Origin: Desulfuromonadales bacterium
Lineage (GTDB): Bacteria; Desulfobacterota; Desulfuromonadia; Desulfuromonadales; Geopsychrobacteraceae
DNA length: 41,329 bases
NCBI GenBank assembly: GCA_019429255.1
Contig: JAHYIY010000023.1
Location: forward strand, 1 to 41,329
Reading direction: 5' to 3'
Shown here: positions 1-8,964 of the stretch, piece by piece
Numbering within the stretch: position 1 is the stretch's first letter
How the letters are laid out: every line of letters begins with the position of its first letter
Program-made: the position numbers and the translations under genes
Notes under the pieces: generated by a model
Databases searched by the model: none
What the model was told of the DNA's origin: nothing
Seen by the model: the letters and a program-made list of their open reading frames with translations, nothing else

Positions 1-47
1 ACAGCCTGGATCCTGCGATCGGCGTGCAGGATGATACAGATATCTTT

Positions 48-1136
48 CTATTTCACAAAAGGTAGGGTGACCTTTTCGGCATCCTTGGCGCTCCGGCGGA
101 TTTCAATCTGCCATGACTTTCCGGTGGCTGCTGACTGGCTGTCAACCAGAGCAAGTGCGATTCCCTGTTTTAACGTCGGTGAACTGGTGCCGCTGGTGAC
201 AAATCCAACTTCGCGGCCGTCGCACAACACCGGATACCCCTGGCGTGGAACGCCTGGAACCGTCAGTTTAAGGCCGATCAGTTGACGCTGGATACCCAGT
301 TCGCGGGCTTTGTGCAGTGCCGCGCGGCCGACAAAATCCCCCTTGTCAAGTTTGGTAATCCACCCGAGACGCGCTTCGAGGGGCAGGATTTCTGCTGAAA
401 GTTCATGACCGTACAATGCGTAGCCTTTTTCCAGCCGCAAGGTGTCGCGTGCACCAAGACCACAGGGGATCAGCCCCAGGGGGGATCCGGCCCGCATCAG
501 CGCCTGCCACAGCGCTATGGTAGAATCTGCCGGGCAGTACAACTCAAAGCCGTCTTCCCCGGTATAGCCGGTGCGGGAAATCACCAGGTCGATGCCGGCC
601 ACCGTTGCCGCAGTGAAATGATAATAGCTCAATTCATCGAGATTGACGGAGGTCAGTGGTGCCAGAATGGACTGGGCCTGCGGCCCCTGCAGGGCGAGCA
701 GGCCATAGTGGTCGCTGTCGTCGGATATTGTCAGATCGGCATAGTTACCTGATGTGGCCAGGGACAGCAGCCAGGCCAGATCTTTACTGATGTTGGCGGC
801 GTTGACGCAGAGCATGAAGCGTTCGCCAGTGAAGCGATAGAGGGTCAGATCATCGACCACGCCACCATGCTCATAGCACAGGGCGCTGTACTGAACCTGT
901 CCGTCAGTGAGTCTGGTCAGGTCATTGGTGGTGACATACTGAAGAAATTCCTGGGCGCTACGGCCGCTGACTTCGATCTCCCCCATGTGCGACACGTCAA
1001 ATAGCCCTGCTGCGGTTCTGACCGCCTGGTGTTCGGCGATCACGCCGCTGTACTGCACCGGCATGTCCCAGCCACCAAAATCAACCATCCGTGCTTTAAG
1101 TTGCCGGTGTACAGCATTCAAGGGAGTTTTTTTCAT
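48..1136 (-). CDS. gcvT: Glycine cleavage system T protein (aminomethyltransferase)
   Basis: 362 aa, the normal length for GcvT. It transfers the methylene group of the aminomethyl-lipoyl H-protein to tetrahydrofolate and releases ammonia in the cytoplasm. The N-terminal part carries the family hallmarks MVDFGGWDMPVQY and LFDVSHMGE, followed by the folate-binding core (SRTGYTGEDGFELY near residue 190) and the C-terminal barrel (PRQGYPV, VTSGTSSPTLKQGIAL). The ATG is preceded by AGGAGGATATGA-type Shine-Dalgarno sequence (AGGAGG at about 1141-1146). It is the last gene of a minus-strand run after isocitrate lyase, but a terminator-like hairpin and about 280 bp separate the two. gcvH and gcvP are presumably beyond the left edge. 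The neighbouring glyoxylate genes make a glycine/glyoxylate theme plausible. I see no glycine riboswitch signature upstream. Confidence 0.95.
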   Translation of the reverse strand: MKKTPLNAVHRQLKARMVDFGGWDMPVQYSGVIAEHQAVRTAAGLFDVSHMGEIEVSGRSAQEFLQYVTTNDLTRLTDGQVQYSALCYEHGGVVDDLTLYRFTGERFMLCVNAANISKDLAWLLSLATSGNYADLTISDDSDHYGLLALQGPQAQSILAPLTSVNLDELSYYHFTAATVAGIDLVISRTGYTGEDGFELYCPADSTIALWQALMRAGSPLGLIPCGLGARDTLRLEKGYALYGHELSAEILPLEARLGWITKLDKGDFVGRAALHKARELGIQRQLIGLKLTVPGVPRQGYPVLCDGREVGFVTSGTSSPTLKQGIALALVDSQSAATGKSWQIEIRRSAKDAEKVTLPFVK

Positions 1137-1172
1137 TCATATCCTCCTGATGTCGACCACAGATTCCTCATG

Positions 1173-1230
1173 GTAACTATTCAGCTGTAGTTCTGGGGGC
1201 AGGATCACCGATCTCATGCTCAACAGTTAC
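1173..1230. mobile_element. Degenerate short member of the GTAACTATTCAGC element family
   Basis: A 58-bp segment begins with GTAACTATTCAGC and ends with GCTCAACAGTTAC, whose reverse complement is GTAACTGTTGAGC. These ends match those of the larger elements at 18548, 21200, 22287, 34191, 38976 and 39571. The interior is nearly all deleted and no 8-bp target duplication is visible. It lies between the isocitrate lyase terminator and gcvT. It is either an internally deleted relic or a chance pair of ends, and is the least certain member. Confidence 0.45.
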
Positions 1231-1332
1231 ATCCTTTTTAGCAAATCTCCGGAACATCTGTATATCTTTTCTTTGCTGATGATTAAAAAAGGGATAGGTG
1301 TTCCTGCGGGGCATCAGGCTCGGGTGTGAAGC

Positions 1333-1388
1333 AAAAATGACAGACACCGGCAACCCTGTAACGTAAGGGTGGGGCGATGTCTGTCATT
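1333..1388 (-). terminator. Rho-independent terminator after isocitrate lyase
   Basis: Read on the minus strand, arms AATGACAGACA and TGTCTGTCATT (1378-1388 and 1336-1346) pair perfectly. An inner ACCCT/AGGGT stem stacks in the middle, and a short U run (A1333-A1337 on plus) follows. It lies 32 bp past the isocitrate lyase stop and upstream of gcvT, so it probably ends the glyoxylate-bypass transcript. Confidence 0.65.
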
Positions 1389-1419
1389 GTTCTGTTTGAT
1401 GAAGCTCACTGTGCTGATT

Positions 1420-3669
1420 TTAGCCCTTAATAATCAGCTTGTTCAGTTCAGCCTGTTCCTGAAGCAGTTGCTTGATGCGCTCACCGTTGACCTGGGCGAC
1501 GATGATTTCACCGACCTCGGTACGGATATCGCTGAACAGTCCAAGGGCCTGCATTCCCTCGGCCAGACGGTGGTTGTCTTCCGTCGGGGTGACGTAATGA
1601 ACCGACACTGCCTTGTAGCGATGAATCAGAAACAGGGTGATCAGGGACATCAGGCGTTTCTTGCGAAAATCGGAGCGAAAGGTGTTCTGGTCACGGATAG
1701 ACAACATGTTGCGCCCACGACGATCCTGAAGAACAGCAAAGACGATATTTGCTGTGATGTCCTCTTTAGACATCACCTTCAGTTCCAACAACTCGGATCC
1801 GGCGGTATGGGGGCGTAAAGCAATGCGCAGGTCGCCGCCGAGACCATAATGGTCGGTCCACATCTTCAGCCATTCTTCGAGCCGTCGGGTGGGCACTTCG
1901 ATTTCGATCAGGTGCTGGAATTGGGTTGAACCTTTACCCATCGCCTTGGTGGTAGCGGTGCCACCGGTAACCGCCATCAGGGCGGCGTCGGAGCGGGGGC
2001 CACCGACGTAGGTTTGCGGCGTTTTGTATGGCGAATTGACCAGGCGCAGCTTGCGTTGCAGGCGGGCCAGAGCTAACATGCCATCTTCCTTGAGGGCCTG
2101 GGCGAACTCTTCACCCGCCATGCCGTCGACCTGATGGCCGCCATAGGTGATAAAGTTGAAGACAAAGCCCATTTTCCCCAGTTCAACCGGGAACTGGCGC
2201 ATATCCTCTTCGCTCATGCCGGTACTGTCCCAGTTAAAGGATGGCGACAGGTTATAGGCCAACATCTTATCAGGATAAACGGCATGGATGGCATCGGCAA
2301 AGATTTTCGCGTCGTGCAGATCGGCGGTTTTGGTCTCCATCCAGATAATATCGGCAAAGGGGGCAACCGCCAGTGACTTGGCGATGGCGTAAGGAATGCC
2401 ACCCTGGACCTGGTAATAGCCTTCAGGGGTGCGGGCGATATCGCAGTTCCAGACGATATTGAAGCCCATGCCCCGGGCCTTTTCACGACACTCCTCAACC
2501 GAAGCAGTTCCGACAAAGGCGTACCACTCATCGATGCTCATGGGCAGCTCAGCCCCTTCATCAAGGTGAAAGGTCATGACATCGGCAACGGCGTCACCGT
2601 AGGTCTTCATGTTGGCGTCCATCTGCCACATATCGAGCAGGCGGGTTGCCGCATTGTCGAGGGCATTATTGATATCCAGGGTGGAGTGTGATGGCAGGGT
2701 GTTGATCAGTCGGTCAATTTCTTTCGACAGGCCGGATTTGTCCAGCCATGCATCCGCTGCGCTATAAGCAGTATCCGAAATCCGGTACATCAGGTGACCG
2801 TTAATCTCGGTAATGCCTTTGTTGAAGAACTGCCGCATCACCGCCAGAAAGGCCACCTTGTAGCTGGGGACATTGACCTGGGTTGCGCCAAGGATAAAGC
2901 GGTGATCGCGTTCATCGCCCCGGCCATCGAGGAAGGTCGCGGCTTCAGCATCGGTCCGGGCAACGATAATCCCGCTGACTTTCATCAGGTCCAGCTGGAA
3001 GCGGGCGGCATTAAGGCGTTTGATCTGTTCATCTACCGGTACCAGAACCTTGCCGGCCTGATGACCACATTTTTTAACCCCCGGCTTCTGATCCTCAATG
3101 TGGTAACCGGGAACACCAGCTTCAACAAAGCGGCGGATCAGATTACGCACATGGGCATCGCCACCATGGCCGGTATCGGCGTCGGCAATGATGAAGGGAC
3201 GGTAATCGATCTCGGGAATCTGTTTCTTTTCTTCATCGCTCATGCGCAGTCGCAGGAAATACTGATTGCGATCTGCCGCCAACAGTGCCCGTACCAGTGG
3301 TGCGGCTTCATCGGGAACCTGGCTTAAGGGATAACTGGCAAGGTCCGGTCCGGGATCTTCCTGCTTGGAGCCTTTGGCAGAGGTTGCCCAGCCCCCCAGA
3401 TAAATACCCTCAATCCCCATGCGCTTGATGGTCACCGCCTGTCCCGGCGAGTAAGGGCCGAAGGTTGTAATTGATTGACCGGCTTCGAACATTTGGCGCA
3501 AGCGCGGATAAAACGCCTCTGCTGCGTCCCGGGCAATCGTGTATTCAACGGCAATAGTCCCGCGCTGTTCCACGATCTGTTCAGCGGTATACAGTCGGGT
3601 GATGCCCGCGAACCGGGGTGAAGCAAACCAGGCTTTGGTTGCGACTACTTCATCTTTGAATGTGCTCAT
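1420..3669 (-). CDS. aceA: Isocitrate lyase, long isoform
   Basis: 749 aa. It cleaves isocitrate to succinate and glyoxylate, the first step of the glyoxylate bypass, allowing growth on acetate. The catalytic KKCGH loop is at about residues 199-203 (Cys201). The Mg/substrate motif ADADTGHGG and the downstream [14 protein letters not shown] and NLSPSFNWD segments are present. The common bacterial enzyme is about 430 aa; this one belongs to the long class resembling mycobacterial AceA/Icl2, with an inserted helical segment and a C-terminal extension of unknown function (roughly residues 590-749). The start is supported by AGGAG seven bases upstream of ATG 3669. It begins 27 bp after the malate synthase stop, so the two form an operon. 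Confidence 0.95.
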   Translation of the reverse strand: MSTFKDEVVATKAWFASPRFAGITRLYTAEQIVEQRGTIAVEYTIARDAAEAFYPRLRQMFEAGQSITTFGPYSPGQAVTIKRMGIEGIYLGGWATSAKGSKQEDPGPDLASYPLSQVPDEAAPLVRALLAADRNQYFLRLRMSDEEKKQIPEIDYRPFIIADADTGHGGDAHVRNLIRRFVEAGVPGYHIEDQKPGVKKCGHQAGKVLVPVDEQIKRLNAARFQLDLMKVSGIIVARTDAEAATFLDGRGDERDHRFILGATQVNVPSYKVAFLAVMRQFFNKGITEINGHLMYRISDTAYSAADAWLDKSGLSKEIDRLINTLPSHSTLDINNALDNAATRLLDMWQMDANMKTYGDAVADVMTFHLDEGAELPMSIDEWYAFVGTASVEECREKARGMGFNIVWNCDIARTPEGYYQVQGGIPYAIAKSLAVAPFADIIWMETKTADLHDAKIFADAIHAVYPDKMLAYNLSPSFNWDSTGMSEEDMRQFPVELGKMGFVFNFITYGGHQVDGMAGEEFAQALKEDGMLALARLQRKLRLVNSPYKTPQTYVGGPRSDAALMAVTGGTATTKAMGKGSTQFQHLIEIEVPTRRLEEWLKMWTDHYGLGGDLRIALRPHTAGSELLELKVMSKEDITANIVFAVLQDRRGRNMLSIRDQNTFRSDFRKKRLMSLITLFLIHRYKAVSVHYVTPTEDNHRLAEGMQALGLFSDIRTEVGEIIVAQVNGERIKQLLQEQAELNKLIIKG

Positions 3670-3696
3670 GTTGGTCTCCTCTGCTAGTCTTCATCA

Positions 3697-5601
3697 CTAT
3701 TTGCTGGGCAGCGTATCCAGATTTTCCGTGATGCGTCTGCCCTCTTCTTGAAAAGTATTGAAATAAAGGGCGATCCGCTCTTTGGCGGTGTCGATATTCA
3801 TGTTGTTCAGGTTGATATTCAGCAGGTCGATAAACCAGGGAACCTTGGTCGGATCCTGTACGTAGGCTTCAACAATGGCCCGGGAAATCGGCAGGGTGGT
3901 GGTTTTCGAGTGGTCGTAGACATCACGATTGTCGGCCGCAAGCAGCTTGGCATATTCTTCCTCGAGGAGGCGTTCAAATATTTCCATGGTGAACACATCA
4001 CCGGCCCGCAGACCGGTTTCGGCATCATCCTCGGTCAGTGCCGCGCCCTTGTGAATCCACTCCCAGAGGATGCTCAGACGAATCTCTCCGGTCGCCATAT
4101 CTTCCATCAGGTAGAGAATGTCATCGTTGCCGAAAAAGTCGGCAGGCTTCAGCGCCGCCGCCTGCAGTCCCTGGCCGAAGGCGTTACCATATTGCAGGGC
4201 GACGCTCAGCAGGTTGCGTGCCCCGCGAATGGTACGTGGTGCCGGCTCCAGCAATGTCAGTCCGGCGGCATCTTCTGCGGTGTAGGTAAGACGCGGGAAG
4301 GGTCGTCCCATCTGGTTGGCTTCGCCCACTTCTTCCCACACCGGGCGGATGATATGGGCCATTTTCCAGTGGGCAATCCACTTGCCGCTGGCTCCTTGCT
4401 GCTGTTCACGCACGGCTCCGGCACGGGCCTTGGTCATGCTGCCGGTTACTCCAGCTTCCGATCCCACTGGAATGTTGGGTTCCATCCCCCCCTGCCAGAG
4501 GGCATAGTTACCGTTTTTATCCGGCGTATTAACGGCACGGCGCACCCGGTCTTCGTAGTTGCGCATGTAGCCGTAAGTCATGACGATGGATTCGATATTC
4601 GGATTAATGAAGTCGGGGTCCCAGCAATTGGAATCGGAGACACTGTTGATATAGTCCCAGCGACCGGTGTTGAAGCCGACAAAATGCCGCCCCAGTGCCG
4701 CGCGGATTTCCATCAGCTGGAAGGTTGCCTCAAGCTGTTCTACCAGCACATAGGTTTTGATGGTTCCTGCGGCAAGACCCAGATGGGTTTCAAGGGCGGT
4801 GAGGAGCCGGTTCCAGAATCCGGCTTCTTCGGCTGTCTGGATTTTGGGCAGGTACAGAACGATGGACGAACCTGCCGCATGCAACTTCTTGTGGTTATTG
4901 ACGACATAGAGTGTCATGTCGACGATGGACGCGGAGAATGATTGTCCATTCAATCGAACGTGACGATCATCCAGGTGCAGACCGCGCGCCCTGAATATTT
5001 TGGTGGTAAAATCCAGCTGCATGCGCCAGTCGGTGATGATATCGCGGCCGAAGAAGCCTCGGGCCCAGCTGTTCATTTCCTGGGCAACGGACTCGGCAAC
5101 CTCAAGGAATTGCGGGTCCCGGGCGATGGCCAGTTTGAGACTGCGCTGGTTATCGAGGGACAGGGTGCGCGTTTGCCCCAGGGCATCTTCACCGTCAAAC
5201 ATCCAGCCGTCAGCTCCGGACAGCAGGGCGTAGGCGACATTGCGCAGACTTGATTTGATCGGAACCCCGGGTTTAGCCGCCGGACCGGTTCCCTGCAGCC
5301 ACTGACGCTGAAGATCGTGCGGGATCACTGCGCCGACGAAGTTGCCGTCGCGGGCATCCTGAACGCGGATGCCGGTGCCTCTAATCTCGGACTGTGGATC
5401 CAGAAAGCCGATTTTCCGTCCTTCTTTCATGCGTATCAGTCGCCGCCGGGTGCGCTCGTCCATCAGGCGTTTCTGCTCGGCATCGAATTGTGCCATGAAG
5501 GCCAGGGCTGCCAGTGCTTCGGGTGTGTAGATGTCAGCATATTCCTGTTCAAGGCGATCACGGATCTGTAATTCAACGGTTCCGGGGGTGCTTCTACTCA
5601 T
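3697..5601 (-). CDS. aceB: Malate synthase
   Basis: 634 aa, condensing glyoxylate with acetyl-CoA to malate as the second step of the glyoxylate bypass. The signature GFNTGRWDYI (Trp315) and the active-site region DGWMFDGEDALGQ are clear, as are the conserved YLPKIQ and PNIPVGSEAGVTGSMTKARAG stretches. The frame is open 28 codons further upstream to 5685, but ATG 5601 is preceded by a strong AGAAGGAGG Shine-Dalgarno and starts a sensible N-terminus, so I chose it. It is longer than classical malate synthase A (about 530 aa), which suggests a family subtype. It is the promoter-proximal gene of the operon with isocitrate lyase. Confidence 0.93.
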   Translation of the reverse strand: MSRSTPGTVELQIRDRLEQEYADIYTPEALAALAFMAQFDAEQKRLMDERTRRRLIRMKEGRKIGFLDPQSEIRGTGIRVQDARDGNFVGAVIPHDLQRQWLQGTGPAAKPGVPIKSSLRNVAYALLSGADGWMFDGEDALGQTRTLSLDNQRSLKLAIARDPQFLEVAESVAQEMNSWARGFFGRDIITDWRMQLDFTTKIFRARGLHLDDRHVRLNGQSFSASIVDMTLYVVNNHKKLHAAGSSIVLYLPKIQTAEEAGFWNRLLTALETHLGLAAGTIKTYVLVEQLEATFQLMEIRAALGRHFVGFNTGRWDYINSVSDSNCWDPDFINPNIESIVMTYGYMRNYEDRVRRAVNTPDKNGNYALWQGGMEPNIPVGSEAGVTGSMTKARAGAVREQQQGASGKWIAHWKMAHIIRPVWEEVGEANQMGRPFPRLTYTAEDAAGLTLLEPAPRTIRGARNLLSVALQYGNAFGQGLQAAALKPADFFGNDDILYLMEDMATGEIRLSILWEWIHKGAALTEDDAETGLRAGDVFTMEIFERLLEEEYAKLLAADNRDVYDHSKTTTLPISRAIVEAYVQDPTKVPWFIDLLNINLNNMNIDTAKERIALYFNTFQEEGRRITENLDTLPSK

Positions 5602-6099
5602 GAATTTCCTCCTTCTGCGGGTCAGGGATACGAAGAAAAAAATCGACGCGATTTGTAACCATTGCCATAAACTATGTGGTAACAAAGACCATTTAGTGTT
5701 CTCAGGTCAAGCCCTTAGATAAAAAAAGAACACCTTTTTAAATTATTTTTTATCAATTTTTAATGATAGTGAAATTGCCGTTTTAAGCTAAAGTCCACTA
5801 AAGTAGTCATATTTGTTGTAATAATAGGTTTTCTCGCGCTTTTTGTGGTTTTTCCCATTTTTAGTCAGATCAAACCTTCCCGAAGTGAAAGTTGATAACA
5901 TGATTTTACTTTTATTCGACAATAGGGATAATTGGTCCCGCCGAAAACACTGGAGGAGTATCCGTCGGTCTTCTGACGGGAGTCTTGACCGCATCCACTG
6001 CTGCCGTCACAGATGCTGCGGGCAATCTGCACCCCCGGCAGATCCAGGTCTGTTACTATGGTAAATTGATCGATTCATTTATGCGAAAGAGGAGAAAAC
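5602..6099. promoter_or_regulatory. Divergent regulatory region between malate synthase and glyoxylate aminotransferase
   Basis: About 500 bp, AT-rich in the left half. A direct repeat CTAAAGT-CCA-CTAAAGT (5788-5794 and 5798-5804), spaced exactly 10 bp, could be a regulator site. On the minus strand a TTGACC hexamer (complement of 5705-5710) could be a -35 element, but no convincing -10 follows. On the plus strand the roughly 150 nt before the aminotransferase start are rich in hairpins: CCGTC/GACGG at 5962-5979 and ATCTGC/GCAGAT at 6025-6043. No gene is supported here. Confidence 0.45.
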
Positions 6100-7287
6100 A
6101 TGCATATCACAACCTTCCATCCCCCTCAGCGAACCCTTATGGGTCCCGGCCCATCCGATGTCAGCCCGCGTGTCCTTGAAGCGCTGGCGCGACCGACCAT
6201 TGGTCATCTTGACCCGCGTTTCATCGATTTGATGGATGAACTTAAGCACCTCATCCAATATGCTTTTAAAACCGGGAATGCCTTGACCATGCCGGTTTCT
6301 GCTCCGGGTTCAGCGGGGATGGAATGCTGTTTCGTCAATCTGGTTGAACCCGGCGACAAGGTGATCGTCTGTCAGAACGGAGTGTTTGGCGGCAGGATGA
6401 AAGAGAACGTTGTGCGCGCCGGTGGGACGGTTATTGCTGTAGATGATGAATGGGGAAAAGCGGTTGATGCCAACAAGCTTGAGGCCGCCCTCAAAGCCAA
6501 TCCTGATGCCAGGATTGTTGCCTTCGTCCAGGCTGAAACCTCTACCGGAGTCCTTTCCGATGCACCAACCCTGACCGCCCTGGCCCGTCAATTCGGCTGT
6601 TTGACCATCGTCGATACAGTAACGGCCCTGGGTGGGGTTCCGCTACTGGTTGATGAGTGGGGTATTGATGCGGTTTACTCCGGGTCGCAAAAGTGCCTTT
6701 CCTGCGTTCCCGGTCTTTCGCCGGTCAGTTTCAGTGCCGCCGCGCAGGAAAAAATCACCAGCCGCAAGCAGCCGGTTCAAAGCTGGTTTCTTGATCTCAA
6801 CCTGGTGATGGGTTACTGGGGACAAGGGGCAAAGCGCGCTTATCACCATACGGCTCCGGTCAACGCTCTCTACAGTCTGCACGAGGCCCTGTTGATTCTG
6901 CGTGAAGAGGGGATTGAAAACGCCTGGCAACGCCATCAATATCACCATCATGCGCTGCGTTCCGGCTTTGCAGCTATGGGCCTGGAATTTCTTGTTACGG
7001 AAAATGAACGACTGCCGCAATTGAATGCGCTAGTTATTCCTGCCGGTGCAGATGATGCAGCAGTCCGGTCCCGGTTGCTGCAAGAGTATCAGCTGGAAAT
7101 TGGTGCCGGCTTGGGTGTTCTGGCCGGCAAGGTCTGGCGGATCGGGTTGATGGGGCATAGCTGCAACCAGAAAAATGTTCTCTACTGCCTGGGAGCAATG
7201 GATGCGGTTCTTGGCCACATGGGGGCCGAAATCAAACAGGGCGCCGGCGTCAAAGCGGCCATGAATTTCTATTCAGCTGCCTGCTGA
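6100..7287 (+). CDS. Class V aminotransferase (alanine- or serine-glyoxylate aminotransferase type)
   Basis: 395 aa, a PLP-dependent small-domain class V aminotransferase that probably converts glyoxylate to glycine using alanine or serine as donor. MGPGPSDVSPRVLEAL at the N-terminus and the PLP-lysine segment SGSQKCLS (Lys198) are typical, as are TSTGVL and VDTVTALGGVP in the cofactor-binding core. Start ATG 6100 follows GAGGAGA at proper distance. It is divergent from the malate synthase/isocitrate lyase operon, so it may remove glyoxylate made by isocitrate lyase and feed glycine to the nearby GcvT pathway. The donor amino acid cannot be decided from sequence alone. Confidence 0.85.
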   Translation: MHITTFHPPQRTLMGPGPSDVSPRVLEALARPTIGHLDPRFIDLMDELKHLIQYAFKTGNALTMPVSAPGSAGMECCFVNLVEPGDKVIVCQNGVFGGRMKENVVRAGGTVIAVDDEWGKAVDANKLEAALKANPDARIVAFVQAETSTGVLSDAPTLTALARQFGCLTIVDTVTALGGVPLLVDEWGIDAVYSGSQKCLSCVPGLSPVSFSAAAQEKITSRKQPVQSWFLDLNLVMGYWGQGAKRAYHHTAPVNALYSLHEALLILREEGIENAWQRHQYHHHALRSGFAAMGLEFLVTENERLPQLNALVIPAGADDAAVRSRLLQEYQLEIGAGLGVLAGKVWRIGLMGHSCNQKNVLYCLGAMDAVLGHMGAEIKQGAGVKAAMNFYSAAC

Positions 7288-7319
7288 ATAGCCCGGTTCC
7301 ACGACAGTCACATCATCAG

Positions 7320-7343
7320 GGCGACAGAAAAGGTTCTGTCGCC
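7320..7343 (+). terminator. Hairpin after glyoxylate aminotransferase
   Basis: A perfect 10-bp stem GGCGACAGAA/TTCTGTCGCC with an AAGG tetraloop begins 33 bp after the aminotransferase stop. No T tract follows, so it is either a weak terminator or a 3'-end protecting structure. Confidence 0.4.
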
Positions 7344-7350
7344 ATTGCTG

Positions 7351-7379
7351 TTGACCCCGCTTGCACATGTCTCTAAAAT
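7351..7379 (+). promoter_or_regulatory. Sigma-70 promoter of the def-fmt operon
   Basis: TTGACC (7351-7356), a 17-bp spacer and TAAAAT (7374-7379) match the -35/-10 consensus closely. Transcription would start near 7386, giving a leader of about 80 nt before def. It immediately follows the hairpin at 7320-7343. Confidence 0.7.
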
Positions 7380-7467
7380 GAGGGGTTGTGCGAACAATAA
7401 GCGGTTGCGCAGACCGTCACATGAATCAACGAATTCCGGCACATTTTTGTCGGATGGAGATAGTGCA

Positions 7468-7992
7468 ATGGCAATAAGACAAATCCTCCACTACCCTGAG
7501 CCGCTGCTCAAACAGAAATCGCAAGCGGTGACGGTGTTTGATGAAACCCTGAAACGGCTGGCGCAGGACATGGTCGAGACCATGTATGATGCGCCCGGTG
7601 TTGGTCTGGCGGCACCCCAGGTTGGTGAACTGCTGCGCTTGATTGTGCTGGACTGCTCAGGCTCTGATGAACCGGCCGATCTGGTTGTTGCTGTCAATCC
7701 GGAAGTTATTGCCGCCCAGGGAGAGTCCTACGAAGAAGAGGGATGCCTGTCGATTCCCGGTTTTTGCACAGCGGTCAAGCGTCATCAGGAGGTCACCCTG
7801 AGATATCAGGACCCGACCGGGCAGGTTCATGAGCGTCATGCTGACGGACTGCTGGCGATTGGCATTCAGCACGAAATCGATCATCTTGAGGGGATCCTCT
7901 TTGTCGATCGCCTGTCACCGCTGAAACGCTCGATCTTCAAAAAAAAATATCTGAAAATGCTCAAAGAACAGGAAAATGAACATGAAGCCTGA
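7468..7992 (+). CDS. def: Peptide deformylase
   Basis: 174 aa, a metalloenzyme that removes the N-formyl group from nascent proteins. The three family motifs are present: GVGLAAPQ, EEGCLS (metal Cys) and QHEIDH (two metal His). The frame is open upstream to 7345, but ATG 7468, preceded by GGATGGAGA and starting MAIRQILHYP, gives the usual length. It overlaps fmt by 17 bp, so the two are translationally coupled; together they cover addition and removal of the formyl group. Confidence 0.95.
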   Translation: MAIRQILHYPEPLLKQKSQAVTVFDETLKRLAQDMVETMYDAPGVGLAAPQVGELLRLIVLDCSGSDEPADLVVAVNPEVIAAQGESYEEEGCLSIPGFCTAVKRHQEVTLRYQDPTGQVHERHADGLLAIGIQHEIDHLEGILFVDRLSPLKRSIFKKKYLKMLKEQENEHEA

Positions 7993-8956
7993 GCAGATCC
8001 GCACCGTCTTTATGGGCACTCCGGAGTTTGCCCTGCCGACTCTGCAGGGGCTGCTCGACGCCGGCGTCAATCTGGTCGGGGTCTATACCCAGCCGGATCG
8101 TCCAAAAGGGCGTGGCAAGAAGCTGGCGGCGTCACCGGTCAAGGAGCTTGCCCTTGCCCACCAGTTGCCGGTGTTTCAACCTGAGCGTCTGCGTAAACCC
8201 GAAGCGGTGGAGGAATTGCGCCGGCTGGCCCCCGATCTGATCGTGGTGGTGGCTTATGGTCAGATCCTGCCCAGGTCGGTGCTCGAAATTCCGCGCTTTC
8301 AGTGTATCAATGTTCACGCTTCGCTGCTCCCCAAGTATCGTGGTGCCGCCCCGATCAACAAGGCGATTGTCGATGGTGAAAATGTGACCGGGGTGACCAC
8401 CATGCTGATGGATGTGGGGCTCGATACCGGCGCCATGCTGGTCAAGCGCAGCACGCCCATTGGCCCTGCTGAAACTGCCGGGGAAGTACACGACCGCCTT
8501 GCCCTGCTTGGGCGTGAAGCGATGGAAGAAACCCTGCAGCTGATTTGCGCCGGTCAGTTGTGCCCGCAAGAGCAGGACGATGCCTTAAGTACCTATGCAC
8601 CAATGATGAGCAAGGAAGATGGCCTCATCGACTGGAACCGTAGCGCCCGCCAGATTCATAATCAGGTGCGCGGCCTCGATCCCTGGCCTGGTGCCTATAG
8701 CTATCTGAACGGTCAGATGCTCAAAATCGCCTGTACCGGCATGAGTGAAGAGGGCTCCGGCGCACCGGGGGAGGTATTGCGCGCCGAGGCCACAGGAATC
8801 ATTGTTGCCTGTGGACAGGGCACACTGATAATCGGTGAACTACAGTTGCCGGGCAAAAAACGTCTGACCGCGCGTGAGTTCCTCAGCGGTTATCCGCTGC
8901 CGGTAGGCACCCGTCTAGAGTCCACCGCTGCCACCCCGATTGACCCTGAAGGATAA
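7976..8956 (+). CDS. fmt: Methionyl-tRNA formyltransferase
   Basis: 326 aa. It formylates initiator Met-tRNA using 10-formyl-tetrahydrofolate. Visible motifs are FMGTPEFALPTL at the N-terminus, the formyltransferase signature region CINVHASLLPKYRGAAPI with catalytic Asn-His, and TTMLMDVGLDTGAML. The C-terminal tRNA-binding domain is intact. An in-frame ATG two codons later (7982) is an alternative start. It overlaps def and is followed 8 bp later by rsmB, so one operon is likely. Confidence 0.95.
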   Translation: MNMKPEQIRTVFMGTPEFALPTLQGLLDAGVNLVGVYTQPDRPKGRGKKLAASPVKELALAHQLPVFQPERLRKPEAVEELRRLAPDLIVVVAYGQILPRSVLEIPRFQCINVHASLLPKYRGAAPINKAIVDGENVTGVTTMLMDVGLDTGAMLVKRSTPIGPAETAGEVHDRLALLGREAMEETLQLICAGQLCPQEQDDALSTYAPMMSKEDGLIDWNRSARQIHNQVRGLDPWPGAYSYLNGQMLKIACTGMSEEGSGAPGEVLRAEATGIIVACGQGTLIIGELQLPGKKRLTAREFLSGYPLPVGTRLESTAATPIDPEG

Positions 8957-8964
8957 TTATCCCC

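Noticed and set aside
10-32. Inverted repeat ATCCTGC/GCAGGAT at the window start as a gcvT terminator
   Set aside because: Only a 7-bp stem with a 9-nt loop and no T tract, and the downstream context is outside the window.
1137-1335. Glycine riboswitch upstream of gcvT
   Set aside because: The region was read on the minus strand for the conserved glycine aptamer segments and none were found; it holds a terminator and a degenerate mini-element.
3748-4941. 397-codon open frame on the plus strand
   Set aside because: Antisense to malate synthase, whose family motifs are unambiguous; the opposite frame has no recognisable motif and arises from codon bias.
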